A DNA stretch of 64,000 nucleotides, taken from assembly GCA_964471595.1 (NCBI GenBank), contig CAYYGN010000009.1, positions 27,266-91,265 of the forward strand, written 5' to 3'. Below the pieces are notes generated by a model. It did no database searches. It was not told the origin of the DNA and saw only the letters and a program-made list of their open reading frames with translations. The translations under genes and the position numbers were made by a program. Source of the DNA: JAGNXB01 sp964471595. GTDB taxonomy: Bacteria; Bacteroidota; Bacteroidia; Chitinophagales; Saprospiraceae. Shown here piece by piece: positions 25,215 to 33,868 of the stretch (position 1 is its first letter; the number at the start of each line of letters is the position of its first letter).

Positions 25215-26141
25215 TCAGCCTGTTCCTGGTGGGCCCAGGTCGTTGACCAGGATATCCCACACACGGTCCGCCAGCGTTTCTTCCGGCAATACCGGCACAC
25301 GGATCCACCAGGGTTCTTTGCGAAACCAGGTCATCTGGCGCTTGGCGTACCGCCGGCTCTGTTGTTGGATAATGGCAACGGTCTCGTCATAAGACCGTTT
25401 TCCTTCCAGGTAATCGAAAAGTTCCGGGTAGCCCAATGTTTGCAATGCCGGAAGCCCTCGCAGGGGATGGAGACGTCGGGCTTCCTCCAGCCATCCTCGG
25501 TCCAGCATGTCGAGCACCCGTTGATTGATGCGTGGGTAAAGCCAGGACCTTGGTGCATCCAGGTAAAGAGGCATTTGGGTAAAGGGTCGTACCACCGGAT
25601 TGCCTTTCCGCCATCGGGAATACGGGATGCCGCTGGCTTCCCACACCTCCAGGGCCCGCAACAAACGGCGAGGATTCCGGAGATCCACGCTGTCGGCGTA
25701 TTCGGGGTCCACCTGCCGCAACTTCTCCTGCAGGCCGCCAACTCCTTCCGATGCATACCACCGCGCCAGGTCATCGCGGATAGAGGCCGGGATTTCGGGA
25801 AATTCGTCAAGGCCGGCGTACAGGGCTTTGAGATACAAGCCGGTACCTCCCGCCACCAGCAATGGCCGGTGCAGGGGCAACAGCGCTTCAATCCATGCAA
25901 GAGCGTCTGATTCAAATCGCCCGGCAGTATAATTTTCACCGGGGTCGCAGATATCGATCAGATAATGGGCGACCTCCTGCCGGTCTTCAAGGGTCGGTTT
26001 GGCGGTGCCCAGGTCAAGACCCCGGTACACCTGTCTGCTGTCGGCCGACAGGATGACCGTTTCCAGCCGGCGGGCCAGGTCCATGGCCAGGGCGCTCTTG
26101 CCACTGGCCGTTGGGCCACCCAAAAGGATGACATCCTTCAT
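25215..26141 (-). CDS. miaA: tRNA dimethylallyltransferase
   Basis: A 308-residue enzyme that adds an isopentenyl group to A37 of tRNAs reading UNN codons. The P-loop G-G-P-T-A-S-G-K-S, S-A-D-S-R-Q-V-Y-R-G-L-D-I/L-G-T-A-K-P, the V-A-G-G-T-G-L-Y motif and the C-terminal T-L-G-Y-x-E and R-Y-A-K-R-Q-x-T-W-F-R motifs are all present. The length is normal. It starts 55 nt from the divergent acyltransferase gene. Confidence 0.96.
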   Translation of the reverse strand: MKDVILLGGPTASGKSALAMDLARRLETVILSADSRQVYRGLDLGTAKPTLEDRQEVAHYLIDICDPGENYTAGRFESDALAWIEALLPLHRPLLVAGGTGLYLKALYAGLDEFPEIPASIRDDLARWYASEGVGGLQEKLRQVDPEYADSVDLRNPRRLLRALEVWEASGIPYSRWRKGNPVVRPFTQMPLYLDAPRSWLYPRINQRVLDMLDRGWLEEARRLHPLRGLPALQTLGYPELFDYLEGKRSYDETVAIIQQQSRRYAKRQMTWFRKEPWWIRVPVLPEETLADRVWDILVNDLGPPGTG

Positions 26142-26195
26142 GAGGCGAAATTAGCGTCCCTCGCCAAAAGGGGCTACATTGTGCCCCCGTCCGCC

Positions 26196-27512
26196 ATGCT
26201 GTACTACCTGCTCAGACCTTTCACCCGCATCGCTTTCCAGGCTTTTTACCGGGCTATCTATCTCACCGGTACCGCACATATCCCTGCCCGAGGTGCTGTC
26301 CTGTTTACGCCCAATCATCCCACTGCTTTTATCGAGCCCTGTTTTCTCGCGTGCTACGCAGGGCGCGACCTGTATTTCATGACCCGGGGCGATGTCTTCG
26401 TCAACCGGCTGGTCCGGTGGCTGTTGCGACAGGTACACCTCATCCCCATTTTCCGTTTTCACGACGGGTTTGCCAACCTGCGTCGCAATGAGGATTCCAT
26501 GCAGGAAGGTCGCGAAATCCTGGGTAAGGGCAAAGCGCTTTTGGTCATGGCCGAAGGAGGCATGCGCCATGAGAAAAGGCTGCGTCCTATCCGGAGAGGG
26601 GCAGCCCGGCTGGCTTTTGAAGCCATGGCGGAATTCGGGCTCCCGGAGGTTTCCATTGTCCCCGTCGGCGTCAATTACACCCGGGCGGAGAAGGCCCGCA
26701 CTGTACTGATGGTTTCGATCGCACCGCCCATCCGGATCAGCGATTGGCAAGCTCTGTACTCGACCCGTCCCCGGGAAGCCATTGATGCCGTAACCGACTT
26801 GATCCGCCAGCGCCTCGCCGAAAGGGTGATCCATATCGCAGACCCCGGAGAGGAGGAATTGGCCGAATGGATCCTGGATCTCTGCCGGACGGAACGGGCG
26901 AGCGCGACCTGGCCCGTCATCCGTCATACGGAGGGTCCCCTCGTCAGCGAACGGATAGCCATGGATACCCTCCATCGACTCTCAGAGCAGGATAAAGAGG
27001 ATTTGCGAATGGCTGGCGCAGCCTATCGGTCCCTGCTTTCCCGGGCAGGAGTGAGCGACCGCCAGGTGGTGTTGGCACCCGACCGCCATCCGGGTCGGTT
27101 ACCGATGTTCTTGCTTCGCAGCGGATTGGGTCTGTTGGCGCTGCCCCACGCCCTGCCTGTAGCGCTCGCCCGTTGGATCACGGACGCCTGCGTCCGGATC
27201 ATCGAATTCCGCAGCTCTGTATTGCTGGCTTTGCTCATGCTGTTTTGGACAACATGGGCATTGGCGGTGTCAGCCGTTGCCGGGTACAACTGGGGATGGG
27301 CGGCTTTCTTCCTGTCGTTGGCGGGATTCCCGGCGGGACTGGCGCTCTGGATTGCGTTGAGGGAGTACGTGATCAGCCAGGGTTATTATGCCCGGCGACG
27401 GTCTGTATCCCTCGCCATTCTGCGCAATGCGCGACAGGCGTTTTCGGATGTCTGGCTGCAAAAGTCCGCCAAAAGAAACGGTCCGAAGCCAAGCGCTCCG
27501 GACCGTTTCTGA
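26196..27512 (+). CDS. PlsC-like 1-acyl-sn-glycerol-3-phosphate acyltransferase family membrane protein
   Basis: A 438-residue protein whose first ~250 residues form an acyltransferase domain: N-H-P-T-A-F-I-E-P (the catalytic His region), the A-E-G-G block at the usual F-P-E-G position, and a V-P-V-G-V-N-Y motif. In this Bacteroidota subfamily the acidic partner is six residues after His and is usually Asp; here it is Glu. Two or three membrane helices follow (S-V-L-L-A-L-L-M-L-F-W and following). A role in phospholipid or glycolipid acylation at the inner membrane is likely. The start is ATG 26196; frames further upstream run antisense to miaA. Confidence 0.85.
   Translation: MLYYLLRPFTRIAFQAFYRAIYLTGTAHIPARGAVLFTPNHPTAFIEPCFLACYAGRDLYFMTRGDVFVNRLVRWLLRQVHLIPIFRFHDGFANLRRNEDSMQEGREILGKGKALLVMAEGGMRHEKRLRPIRRGAARLAFEAMAEFGLPEVSIVPVGVNYTRAEKARTVLMVSIAPPIRISDWQALYSTRPREAIDAVTDLIRQRLAERVIHIADPGEEELAEWILDLCRTERASATWPVIRHTEGPLVSERIAMDTLHRLSEQDKEDLRMAGAAYRSLLSRAGVSDRQVVLAPDRHPGRLPMFLLRSGLGLLALPHALPVALARWITDACVRIIEFRSSVLLALLMLFWTTWALAVSAVAGYNWGWAAFFLSLAGFPAGLALWIALREYVISQGYYARRRSVSLAILRNARQAFSDVWLQKSAKRNGPKPSAPDRF
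27474..27510 (+). terminator. 12-bp perfect hairpin overlapping the acyltransferase stop codon
   Basis: AGAAACGGTCCG (27474-27485) pairs perfectly with CGGACCGTTTCT (27499-27510) around a 13-nt loop. The stop codon begins at 27510. There is no T tract, but the position between convergent genes suggests an mRNA 3' end structure. Confidence 0.55.
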
Positions 27513-27544
27513 TGTCCCTCAACGGGACGGCCTTCCGGGATGGA

Positions 27545-27946
27545 TCAATAATAGTCGCCCATGACAATCAGGGCATGGATCAGACCCGGCAGCCAGAACA
27601 AAAAGGTGAGGATGAGATTCAGCCACCAATTGGTACCTGACCAGTTGTCCATGACGCCCATGGCGATCCAGGCCAGACCGAAAATGGCCAGCACGATGTA
27701 CAGACCCTGGGGAATGCTGCTGCTGCGCAACTGGTGGCGAACCATCGTTTGGGCGGCTTTGAGCTTCAGACGCTCACCCAGGGTCAGTTTGACACCGGTG
27801 GCGGCGGCGTAATCCGCAGGCGTCATTTGGACGAATTGTTCCATCAGGGCCGTCTGGCGGGAGGGAACAGGCTCGGTGGACTGTACGGCGGCGAAAGAAG
27901 CACCCGCCCACATCAACAGGCTGAAAAAGGTAAACCATTTTTTCAT
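27545..27946 (-). CDS. YqaE/Pmp3-type small membrane protein with N-terminal extension
   Basis: A 133-residue protein. A signal peptide or first helix (F-T-F-F-S-L-L-M-W-A-G-A-S-F-A-A) precedes a helical region and a C-terminal UPF0057/Pmp3-like segment (W-W-L-N-L-I-L-T-F-L-F-W-L-P-G-L-I-H-A-L). Stand-alone Pmp3 proteins are ~50-60 residues and are linked to membrane potential and stress tolerance; this long form is typical of Bacteroidota. A TATATTTG promoter box lies about 53 nt upstream. Confidence 0.85.
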   Translation of the reverse strand: MKKWFTFFSLLMWAGASFAAVQSTEPVPSRQTALMEQFVQMTPADYAAATGVKLTLGERLKLKAAQTMVRHQLRSSSIPQGLYIVLAIFGLAWIAMGVMDNWSGTNWWLNLILTFLFWLPGLIHALIVMGDYY

Positions 27947-27999
27947 AAGGGTCAAAATTTTAATGTGAAGGACTCACCGGGTTGTCATCGGTGATGAGG

Positions 28000-28007
28000 C
28001 AAATATA
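28000..28007 (-). promoter_or_regulatory. -7 promoter element TATATTTG for the YqaE-like gene
   Basis: Exact consensus on the minus strand. The ~53-nt leader contains a short CACCG / CGGTG hairpin. Confidence 0.55.
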
Positions 28008-28054
28008 CAATGCGGACTGACTTGTCCATGCGTAGAAAAATCGGGAAGCAAAAC

Positions 28055-29122
28055 TTACCAGCGCAGCAGATTGGCCCCCCACGTAAACCCTGACCCGAAC
28101 GCGGCCAGTGCCACCAGATCACCCGGCCGGATGGCATGCGCTTCCCAGGCTTCACAGAGAGCTATGGGCACGGATGCCGCTGTGGTGTTGCCGTATCGCT
28201 GGATGTTGTTCCACACCTGGTCATCGCGCAATCGCAGCGTGCGCTGCACCATCTGGCTGATCCGCAGATTGGCCTGATGGGGAATGAGCATGGTCAGATC
28301 GGAAGGCGTGTGGTTGGTCTCCCTGAGGACTTCCATGACGACTTCCGGAAATTTCTGGACAGCCATTTTGAAGACAAACTGGCCTTCCATATTGGGAAAA
28401 ATCATGCCGTCGTCCATCATTTTCTGCGTCAGGTAGATACCGCCGAAACGGGATTCCGGATAACCGAAATCCACCGGTTCGCCCATTTTCCGGAAATGGT
28501 ATCCGCCATGTGAGCCCGGATTGATAAAGGCCAGCTTTTCGGCATGGGTGCCATCGGCATGCAAACGGCTGGTCAGGATGCCCCGGTTCGGATCTTCAGT
28601 GGGTTGAAGAACTACCGCTCCGGCGCCATCGCCGAAGATCACGGTCACATGCCGACCCCGGGTGCTGAAATCAAGGCCCATGCTGTGCATTTCGGCCCCC
28701 ACGACCAGGATGTTGCGGTACATGCCCGAACGGATAAACTGATCGCCGATGCTCAAAGCATAGACAAATCCCGTACACTGGTTGCGGATGTCCAAAGCGC
28801 CGGCTTCCTTTCCGGTGATGCCCAACTCCCGTTGGAGGAGTACACCACATCCGGGAAAATAATAGTCGGGACTCAGTGTGGCAAAAATGATGAAGTCGAT
28901 TTCCTCCGGGGTGGTACCCGCCCGTTCCATAGCAATTCTTGCAGCCGCTGCCCCCATCGTCGTGGTGGTCTCCTCATGCTTGCGACCATACCTCCTTTCC
29001 CGGATACCGGTCCGCTCCTGGATCCATTCGTCCGAGGTATCCATGACGGAAGAGAGGTCATCGTTAGTGACTGCCGTTTCAGGCAGGTATTTGCCGATAC
29101 CGGCAATATGGGAACGAATCAT
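28055..29122 (-). CDS. 3-oxoacyl-ACP synthase III-like protein (FabH family)
   Basis: A 355-residue thiolase-fold enzyme with the full KAS III catalytic triad: Cys116 in N-Q-C-T-G-F, His282 in I-P-H-Q-A-N, and Asn312 in Y-G-N-T-T-A-A-S. The G-D-G-A-G-A-V-V loop is also present. It condenses an acyl-CoA starter with malonyl-ACP. It is slightly longer than housekeeping FabH (~320) because of an insert around residues 200-250, so it may act on an unusual starter or in a secondary lipid pathway. It starts 51 nt after the RNA methyltransferase gene ends on the same strand. Confidence 0.92.
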   Translation of the reverse strand: MIRSHIAGIGKYLPETAVTNDDLSSVMDTSDEWIQERTGIRERRYGRKHEETTTTMGAAAARIAMERAGTTPEEIDFIIFATLSPDYYFPGCGVLLQRELGITGKEAGALDIRNQCTGFVYALSIGDQFIRSGMYRNILVVGAEMHSMGLDFSTRGRHVTVIFGDGAGAVVLQPTEDPNRGILTSRLHADGTHAEKLAFINPGSHGGYHFRKMGEPVDFGYPESRFGGIYLTQKMMDDGMIFPNMEGQFVFKMAVQKFPEVVMEVLRETNHTPSDLTMLIPHQANLRISQMVQRTLRLRDDQVWNNIQRYGNTTAASVPIALCEAWEAHAIRPGDLVALAAFGSGFTWGANLLRW

Positions 29123-29173
29123 GGCAGCCGATTTTTTGCCAAGATAAGCAAAGCCTCCAGCAGGCCGTCAGCG

Positions 29174-30301
29174 TCAGAAAAGGTCGTAGCGGCAAAATTC
29201 CGCTTCGAGAGGCCCGTTGAATACGTGGAATCGAGCGCTGTCCTTCAAGCCGATCTGGTGCATGGCCTCTTTGTTGGCCGAGAGCACCCAGGCTGTACAA
29301 CCGGTAAAGTCCTTTTTGAGCTTGTCGCCGATACGGCGGTAATAAGTGCCCGCCTCCTCCAGGGGAATGCGTTCATCGTACGGGGGATTGAGAAATACGG
29401 TCATGGGACGGGATGGAGGGGGCAGCGCGAAGAAATCGCGCACCTCGGTCCGGACCCATTCCGACAGCCGGGCAATACGGATATTGCTGCGGGCACCTTC
29501 CAAAACGTCCGGGTCAATGTCATAGCCCTGGAGAATCATCGTTTCCGGCGGTTCCTTTTCCGTCATTTCCTTTTTGATCCGGCGCCACAAACCGGGATCA
29601 AAGTCTATCCACCCCTGAAATCCGAACCGGCCCCGGCGGATTTGGCTGGGCCGTTCCATGGCCCACTCCCCGGCTTCCAGCAAAAGCGTGGCCGATCCGC
29701 ACATGGGGTCCACCAACGGCCGGCCGGGGTCCCATTCAGCGAGGCGGAGCAGACCGGCCGCCAGGACTTCGTTGAGAGGGGCATGGCCCCCAAACCGCCG
29801 ATAACCGCGCACGTGCATGCTCCCGCCTACCGCGTCGAGCGCAATGTCCACCTGATCCTCGTGGATGTGCAGGTTGAGGCGGATGTCCGGCATGTCCCGG
29901 TCCACGGACGGACGGCGACCCGTCTCCTTCCGGATCCGGTCACATAAGGCATCCTTCATCACGAGGGCCGGGTAGTTGGTATGCGGGAACATCCGCGAAT
30001 GCACCACGCCGGTGATGGCAAATGTCTGGTCGGGTCCCAGCACCTTGCGCCACGGCAAATCAAGGACACGGCGATAAAGATCATCGGGATGACGGATCGA
30101 AAACGAACTGAGGGGCTCCATGACGCGGAGGGCCGTGCGCAATCCGTAGCAACAGCGGTAGAGAAGATCAGGCCCGCCTTCAAACCGGACCATCCGGTTT
30201 CCCCGCTGGACATGGCGGGCGCCGAATGCCTGCAATTCGGATTCCAGTAGATGTTCAAGACCTCCCAGCGTGGTGGCCAGGTAGTTGCGTTCCTTTCCCA
30301 C
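29174..30301 (-). CDS. THUMP-domain class I SAM-dependent RNA methyltransferase (RlmL N-terminal-like)
   Basis: A 375-residue protein. The N-terminal ferredoxin-like/THUMP RNA-binding region starts L-A-T-T-L-G-G-L-E, and the SAM-binding methyltransferase domain has V-D-P-M-C-G-S-A-T-L-L-L-E-A, a G-Y-D-I-D motif and the N-P-P-Y catalytic motif of N2-guanine methyltransferases. This matches the RlmL/Trm11 family, which makes m2G (E. coli RlmL acts on 23S rRNA G2445). The start is GTG at 30301, supported by family homology beginning there and by a -7-like box exactly 4 nt upstream. Confidence 0.9.
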   Translation of the reverse strand: MGKERNYLATTLGGLEHLLESELQAFGARHVQRGNRMVRFEGGPDLLYRCCYGLRTALRVMEPLSSFSIRHPDDLYRRVLDLPWRKVLGPDQTFAITGVVHSRMFPHTNYPALVMKDALCDRIRKETGRRPSVDRDMPDIRLNLHIHEDQVDIALDAVGGSMHVRGYRRFGGHAPLNEVLAAGLLRLAEWDPGRPLVDPMCGSATLLLEAGEWAMERPSQIRRGRFGFQGWIDFDPGLWRRIKKEMTEKEPPETMILQGYDIDPDVLEGARSNIRIARLSEWVRTEVRDFFALPPPSRPMTVFLNPPYDERIPLEEAGTYYRRIGDKLKKDFTGCTAWVLSANKEAMHQIGLKDSARFHVFNGPLEAEFCRYDLF

Positions 30302-30305
30302 GGCG

Positions 30306-30313
30306 GAAAGATA
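30306..30313 (-). promoter_or_regulatory. -7-like element TATCTTTC directly before the RNA methyltransferase GTG
   Basis: One mismatch from TAnnTTTG; exactly 4 nt separate it from the GTG start, as in three other genes of this window. Confidence 0.4.
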
Positions 30314-30339
30314 GGAAGAATGGCCCCGTACGAACGAGA

Positions 30340-31626
30340 TCAGGTCTTGCGCTTCTTTTTGCGCGCGGCCGGGAAGAGGACGTTGTTCAGGATGAGCCGG
30401 TATCCCGGCGAATTGGGATGCAGGGTCAGGTCGGTCTCCGGATCGCCTACATAATGCCGGTAATCTTCAGGGTCATGGCCTCCGTAAAAGGTCCAGAATC
30501 CTTCTCCATGCTCACCGTGGATATAGCGCACTTCCCCCGCGGCTTTGTTTTCTCCCAGGATGAGCACATTGGGTTTGACAAATTCAATACCAAACGCGGT
30601 GGATTGACCCATAAACCCTTTGATCGTCCGGGTGTGGTTTTGGGTAAGCATGGTGGGCACGGGGTCCCATTTGGCCGAAAATTCGAACAGATTGAAATAA
30701 TCCGTTTGCGGATTCCGCGCATCGTTCTGGTCGATGGTGGAATACTCGTACTGCAACGGATCAGTGACCAGCCGGTAATTGTGGAAGGCAAAGCCTCTGG
30801 AAAAATCCAGCCTGGCCTGGGCATTGCGATCCATCGGGTCACCGTCGTACATGGATTCACAGATGTCCACGCCCTCAGCCGCCAGGGCAATATCATAGGT
30901 ATCCGTGGCCGAACACATGGCGAACATGAATCCCCCGCCACCTACATAGTCCCTGATCGTGCGTGCTACCGCGAGTTTGAGCTGGGAGACCTTGGCGAAT
31001 CCGAGATCCGCCGCCAGCGCTTCCATCCGTTTCTGGTTGTCGCGATACCAGGGCTGCGTGTGGTAGTTGCGGTAAAATTTGCCGTACTGGCCCGTGAAAT
31101 CCTCGTGGTGCAGATGAAGCCAGTCGAACCGGGCCAGTTGCCCGCCGAGGACCTCCCGGTCGTAGAGCGTTTCGTAAGGTATTTCGGCATAGGTGAGCAC
31201 CAGGGTCACCGCATCGTCCCACGGCTGGATGCGCATCCCTTTTTCATCCACCTCGGGCGTGTACACCGCAATACGAGGTGCTTTTTCCAGCTTCATAGCC
31301 TCCTGGTTGACTTCGGGATGGGATATTTCGGCAAGGATTTGCTGGAATTGGCCATCCGGAATGACCTCGAAGTTGACGCCCCGCGTGTGGCACTCCCGCT
31401 CGAACAAGGGATTGTGCGGAAAAGCAAAACTGCCCCCCCGGTAGTTGAGGAGCCACCAGGCTTCCACGCCCTGATCCAGTACCCAGTAGGTAATGCCGTA
31501 GGCTTTGAGATGCTGCCGCTGCACTTCGTCCATGGGCAAAAGCATGTAGGCAGCATGCAGCGGTACGGAAGCGCCCACCCACAAAATCATCCACAGGGCA
31601 AGTCGGGGCAAAAAAGTTGAAAACAT
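30340..31626 (-). CDS. Conserved secreted protein of unknown function (family often labelled 'asparagine synthetase B')
   Basis: A 428-residue protein with a signal peptide (W-V-G-A-S-V-P-L-H-A), then L-L-P-M-D-E and H-L-K-A-Y-G-I-T-Y-W. A central region with G-G-G-G-F-M-F-A-M-C-S-A-T-D-T resembles the nucleophile loop of class I glutamine-amidotransferase-like folds, with the Cys in F-A-M-C-S. Similar Bacteroidota proteins are often called asparagine synthetase B from memory of database labels, but no AsnB N-terminal Cys2 or ATP-pyrophosphatase motif is present and the protein is exported. The real function is unknown. Confidence 0.75.
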   Translation of the reverse strand: MFSTFLPRLALWMILWVGASVPLHAAYMLLPMDEVQRQHLKAYGITYWVLDQGVEAWWLLNYRGGSFAFPHNPLFERECHTRGVNFEVIPDGQFQQILAEISHPEVNQEAMKLEKAPRIAVYTPEVDEKGMRIQPWDDAVTLVLTYAEIPYETLYDREVLGGQLARFDWLHLHHEDFTGQYGKFYRNYHTQPWYRDNQKRMEALAADLGFAKVSQLKLAVARTIRDYVGGGGFMFAMCSATDTYDIALAAEGVDICESMYDGDPMDRNAQARLDFSRGFAFHNYRLVTDPLQYEYSTIDQNDARNPQTDYFNLFEFSAKWDPVPTMLTQNHTRTIKGFMGQSTAFGIEFVKPNVLILGENKAAGEVRYIHGEHGEGFWTFYGGHDPEDYRHYVGDPETDLTLHPNSPGYRLILNNVLFPAARKKKRKT

Positions 31627-31765
31627 GGGCTCTGGAGTTGCTCGAAGGGTATAACGGCGATTGCTCGCATTTAGTTATCCCGGCCGGTGCCTCTTCAAGA
31701 CCTGTTTTTTCCCGGCAGGCATAACTTTACCCGGCGCTTCACGTTTCATCCCATAAACCCCGAAA

Positions 31766-33868
31766 TTGGGCTCTCTGCTACTTTCTTACCCTTGGTGGTA
31801 TGTGCCGGGTTGTGTGCTTGCGGGTGCGTTGGCCGCCATTCTGCTCTATTACAGGGAGAAGACCTTTGCCGGCAAACCCCTCTCCCTGCGGGCCGGACTG
31901 GCCCTTCTCCGGGGTGTCAGTGTGGCCGTGCTGTGTTTCCTGCTCCTGGGCCCCATCCTCAAAATGGTGGATTCGGAGGTGCGCAAGCCCCTGGCCGTCA
32001 TATTGCAGGACGCCTCCCAGTCCGCCGGCGCCGCACTGGGTGAAGAAGGCCGAAAATCCGTCAACCGCCAATTGGCCGATTTGTCATCCGCCATGGCCGG
32101 CGATTTCGAAGTGGTGACCCTGGCTTTCGGATCCTCCGTCCGTACCGGACCTGCCGAAACCTACGAGGACAAAGAGTCCGATATTGAAGAAGCTATTCGC
32201 TACACCCGCGAAGTGTTCGATCCGCAAAGGCTTGGGGCGGTCATCCTGATGACGGACGGTGTGTACAACCGGGGAGGACATCCCCTGTATGCTCCGGGTG
32301 CGGTGCAAGCACCCGTGTACACCGTCGGGTTGGGCAATCCTGAGCCGGTCAGGGACCTGGCCATCAAGCGTCTTTTTCACAACAAAATCGCTTACAAAGG
32401 AGACCGGTTTACCGTTCAGCTCGACCTGAGCGCCTATAATGTGGCCGGGGAGCGCAGTGAGCTCCAGATTTCCGAAATCACCTCCGGCGGCACCAGGGTG
32501 ATCGAAAAGCAACCGGTCGTCATCGGAGATTCTCCTTACTTCGAAACCCGTGAAATCGTCCTTGAAGCTTCCCAGCCGGGCGTCCGACGCTTCCGGTTCC
32601 AACTCAATGCCCTGAACGGGGAACGCAATACCGGCAACAACACCAGGGATATGTTTATCGAGGTGCTGGATGCCCGGCAGAAGATCCTCCTGGTGGCCGA
32701 TGCCCCCCATCCGGATATCGGAGCCCTCCAACGCAGCCTCGCCAAAGGCCGCAATTATCAGGTGGATGTGCGGTTGACCAACGAAAAAGGCAAACCGGTT
32801 CAGGGATATGACCTGGTCATTTTTCACCAGGTACCCTCCGTCCGCCAAAACACCACCCCGCTGATCCAGGAATGGCGGCAAGCCCGTGTCCCCGCATGGT
32901 TTATCCTAGGCAAACATACAGACCTTCAGGCCTTCGGCGCCGCACAGGATCTTGTCAGGATCTCCGGAGACGGCCGCAACATGAACGAGGTGACCGCACA
33001 GACCGTTCCTGCCTTCAGTCTGTTTACCCTGAGTGAGGAGCTGGTACGCCGCCTGCCTCAGTTTCCGCCTTTGCAGGCTCCATTTGGCACCTACCAAACC
33101 TCCGCCACCGCCCGCTTGCTCGCGCAGCAACGCATCGGTGCTGTCTCGACCGATTTCCCGCTGTGGGTCATGGGAGAAGAACAGGGCCTCAAAACAGGTG
33201 TTCTCACCGGGGAAGGGATCTGGAAGTGGCGACTGTTTGATTACCTCCAGCATGAAAACCACGACCTGGTGGACGAACTCGTGCGCAAAACCGTCCAATA
33301 CCTGGCACTGAGAGAGGACAAACGGAGGTTTCGGGTCATTCCTTCCAAAGCGCTCTTCACCGAAAACGAAGTGGTGGTGCTTGACGGAGAGCTGTACAAC
33401 GCCTCCTATGAAAAAATCAATACCCCGGATGTACAGGTGGTCATCCGCAATGAAGAAGGCCGTGAATTCCCGTACAGCATGAACAAAAGCCGGGATGGCT
33501 ATCATGTGCGGGCGGGACTTTTCCCACCTGGCAACTATACCTTTACAGCCGCAGCCAAATTCAATATGGAGAACCTGACGGCTGAAGGCCGTTTCACCAT
33601 AAGCCCTTTGGACCAGGAACTGGCGGACATACAGGCCGATCACGATCTTTTGAAATTACTGGCCGCTGAATCCGGGGGTGAGATGTTTACCGGCCCGGAC
33701 GGTTTGACCCAGGCAGGAGCCCGGATCATGGACAACCCCCGGATCAAACCGGTCCTCCACAGCGCTGTGCGCACCCGGCCGCTGATCGACTGGCGTTGGC
33801 TGTTTGCCGGGCTGTTGGCGTTGCTGGGCCTGGAATGGTTTCTTCGCCGTTATTCCGGAGCATACTGA
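31766..33868 (+). CDS. Membrane-anchored von Willebrand factor A-domain protein
   Basis: A 700-residue protein. Two N-terminal membrane helices (residues ~10-30 and ~45-65) are followed by a vWA domain with a MIDAS metal site: D-A-S-Q-S (Asp82, Ser84, Ser86) and M-T-D-G (Thr163, Asp164). A long beta-rich periplasmic region comes next, then one C-terminal helix (W-L-F-A-G-L-L-A-L-L-G-L-E-W-F-L). Such proteins are widespread in Bacteroidota and usually of unknown role. The start is TTG at 31766, because no ATG precedes the first helix. The stop overlaps the bshB1 ATG by one base (TGATG), so the two are co-translated. Confidence 0.85.
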   Translation: MGSLLLSYPWWYVPGCVLAGALAAILLYYREKTFAGKPLSLRAGLALLRGVSVAVLCFLLLGPILKMVDSEVRKPLAVILQDASQSAGAALGEEGRKSVNRQLADLSSAMAGDFEVVTLAFGSSVRTGPAETYEDKESDIEEAIRYTREVFDPQRLGAVILMTDGVYNRGGHPLYAPGAVQAPVYTVGLGNPEPVRDLAIKRLFHNKIAYKGDRFTVQLDLSAYNVAGERSELQISEITSGGTRVIEKQPVVIGDSPYFETREIVLEASQPGVRRFRFQLNALNGERNTGNNTRDMFIEVLDARQKILLVADAPHPDIGALQRSLAKGRNYQVDVRLTNEKGKPVQGYDLVIFHQVPSVRQNTTPLIQEWRQARVPAWFILGKHTDLQAFGAAQDLVRISGDGRNMNEVTAQTVPAFSLFTLSEELVRRLPQFPPLQAPFGTYQTSATARLLAQQRIGAVSTDFPLWVMGEEQGLKTGVLTGEGIWKWRLFDYLQHENHDLVDELVRKTVQYLALREDKRRFRVIPSKALFTENEVVVLDGELYNASYEKINTPDVQVVIRNEEGREFPYSMNKSRDGYHVRAGLFPPGNYTFTAAAKFNMENLTAEGRFTISPLDQELADIQADHDLLKLLAAESGGEMFTGPDGLTQAGARIMDNPRIKPVLHSAVRTRPLIDWRWLFAGLLALLGLEWFLRRYSGAY

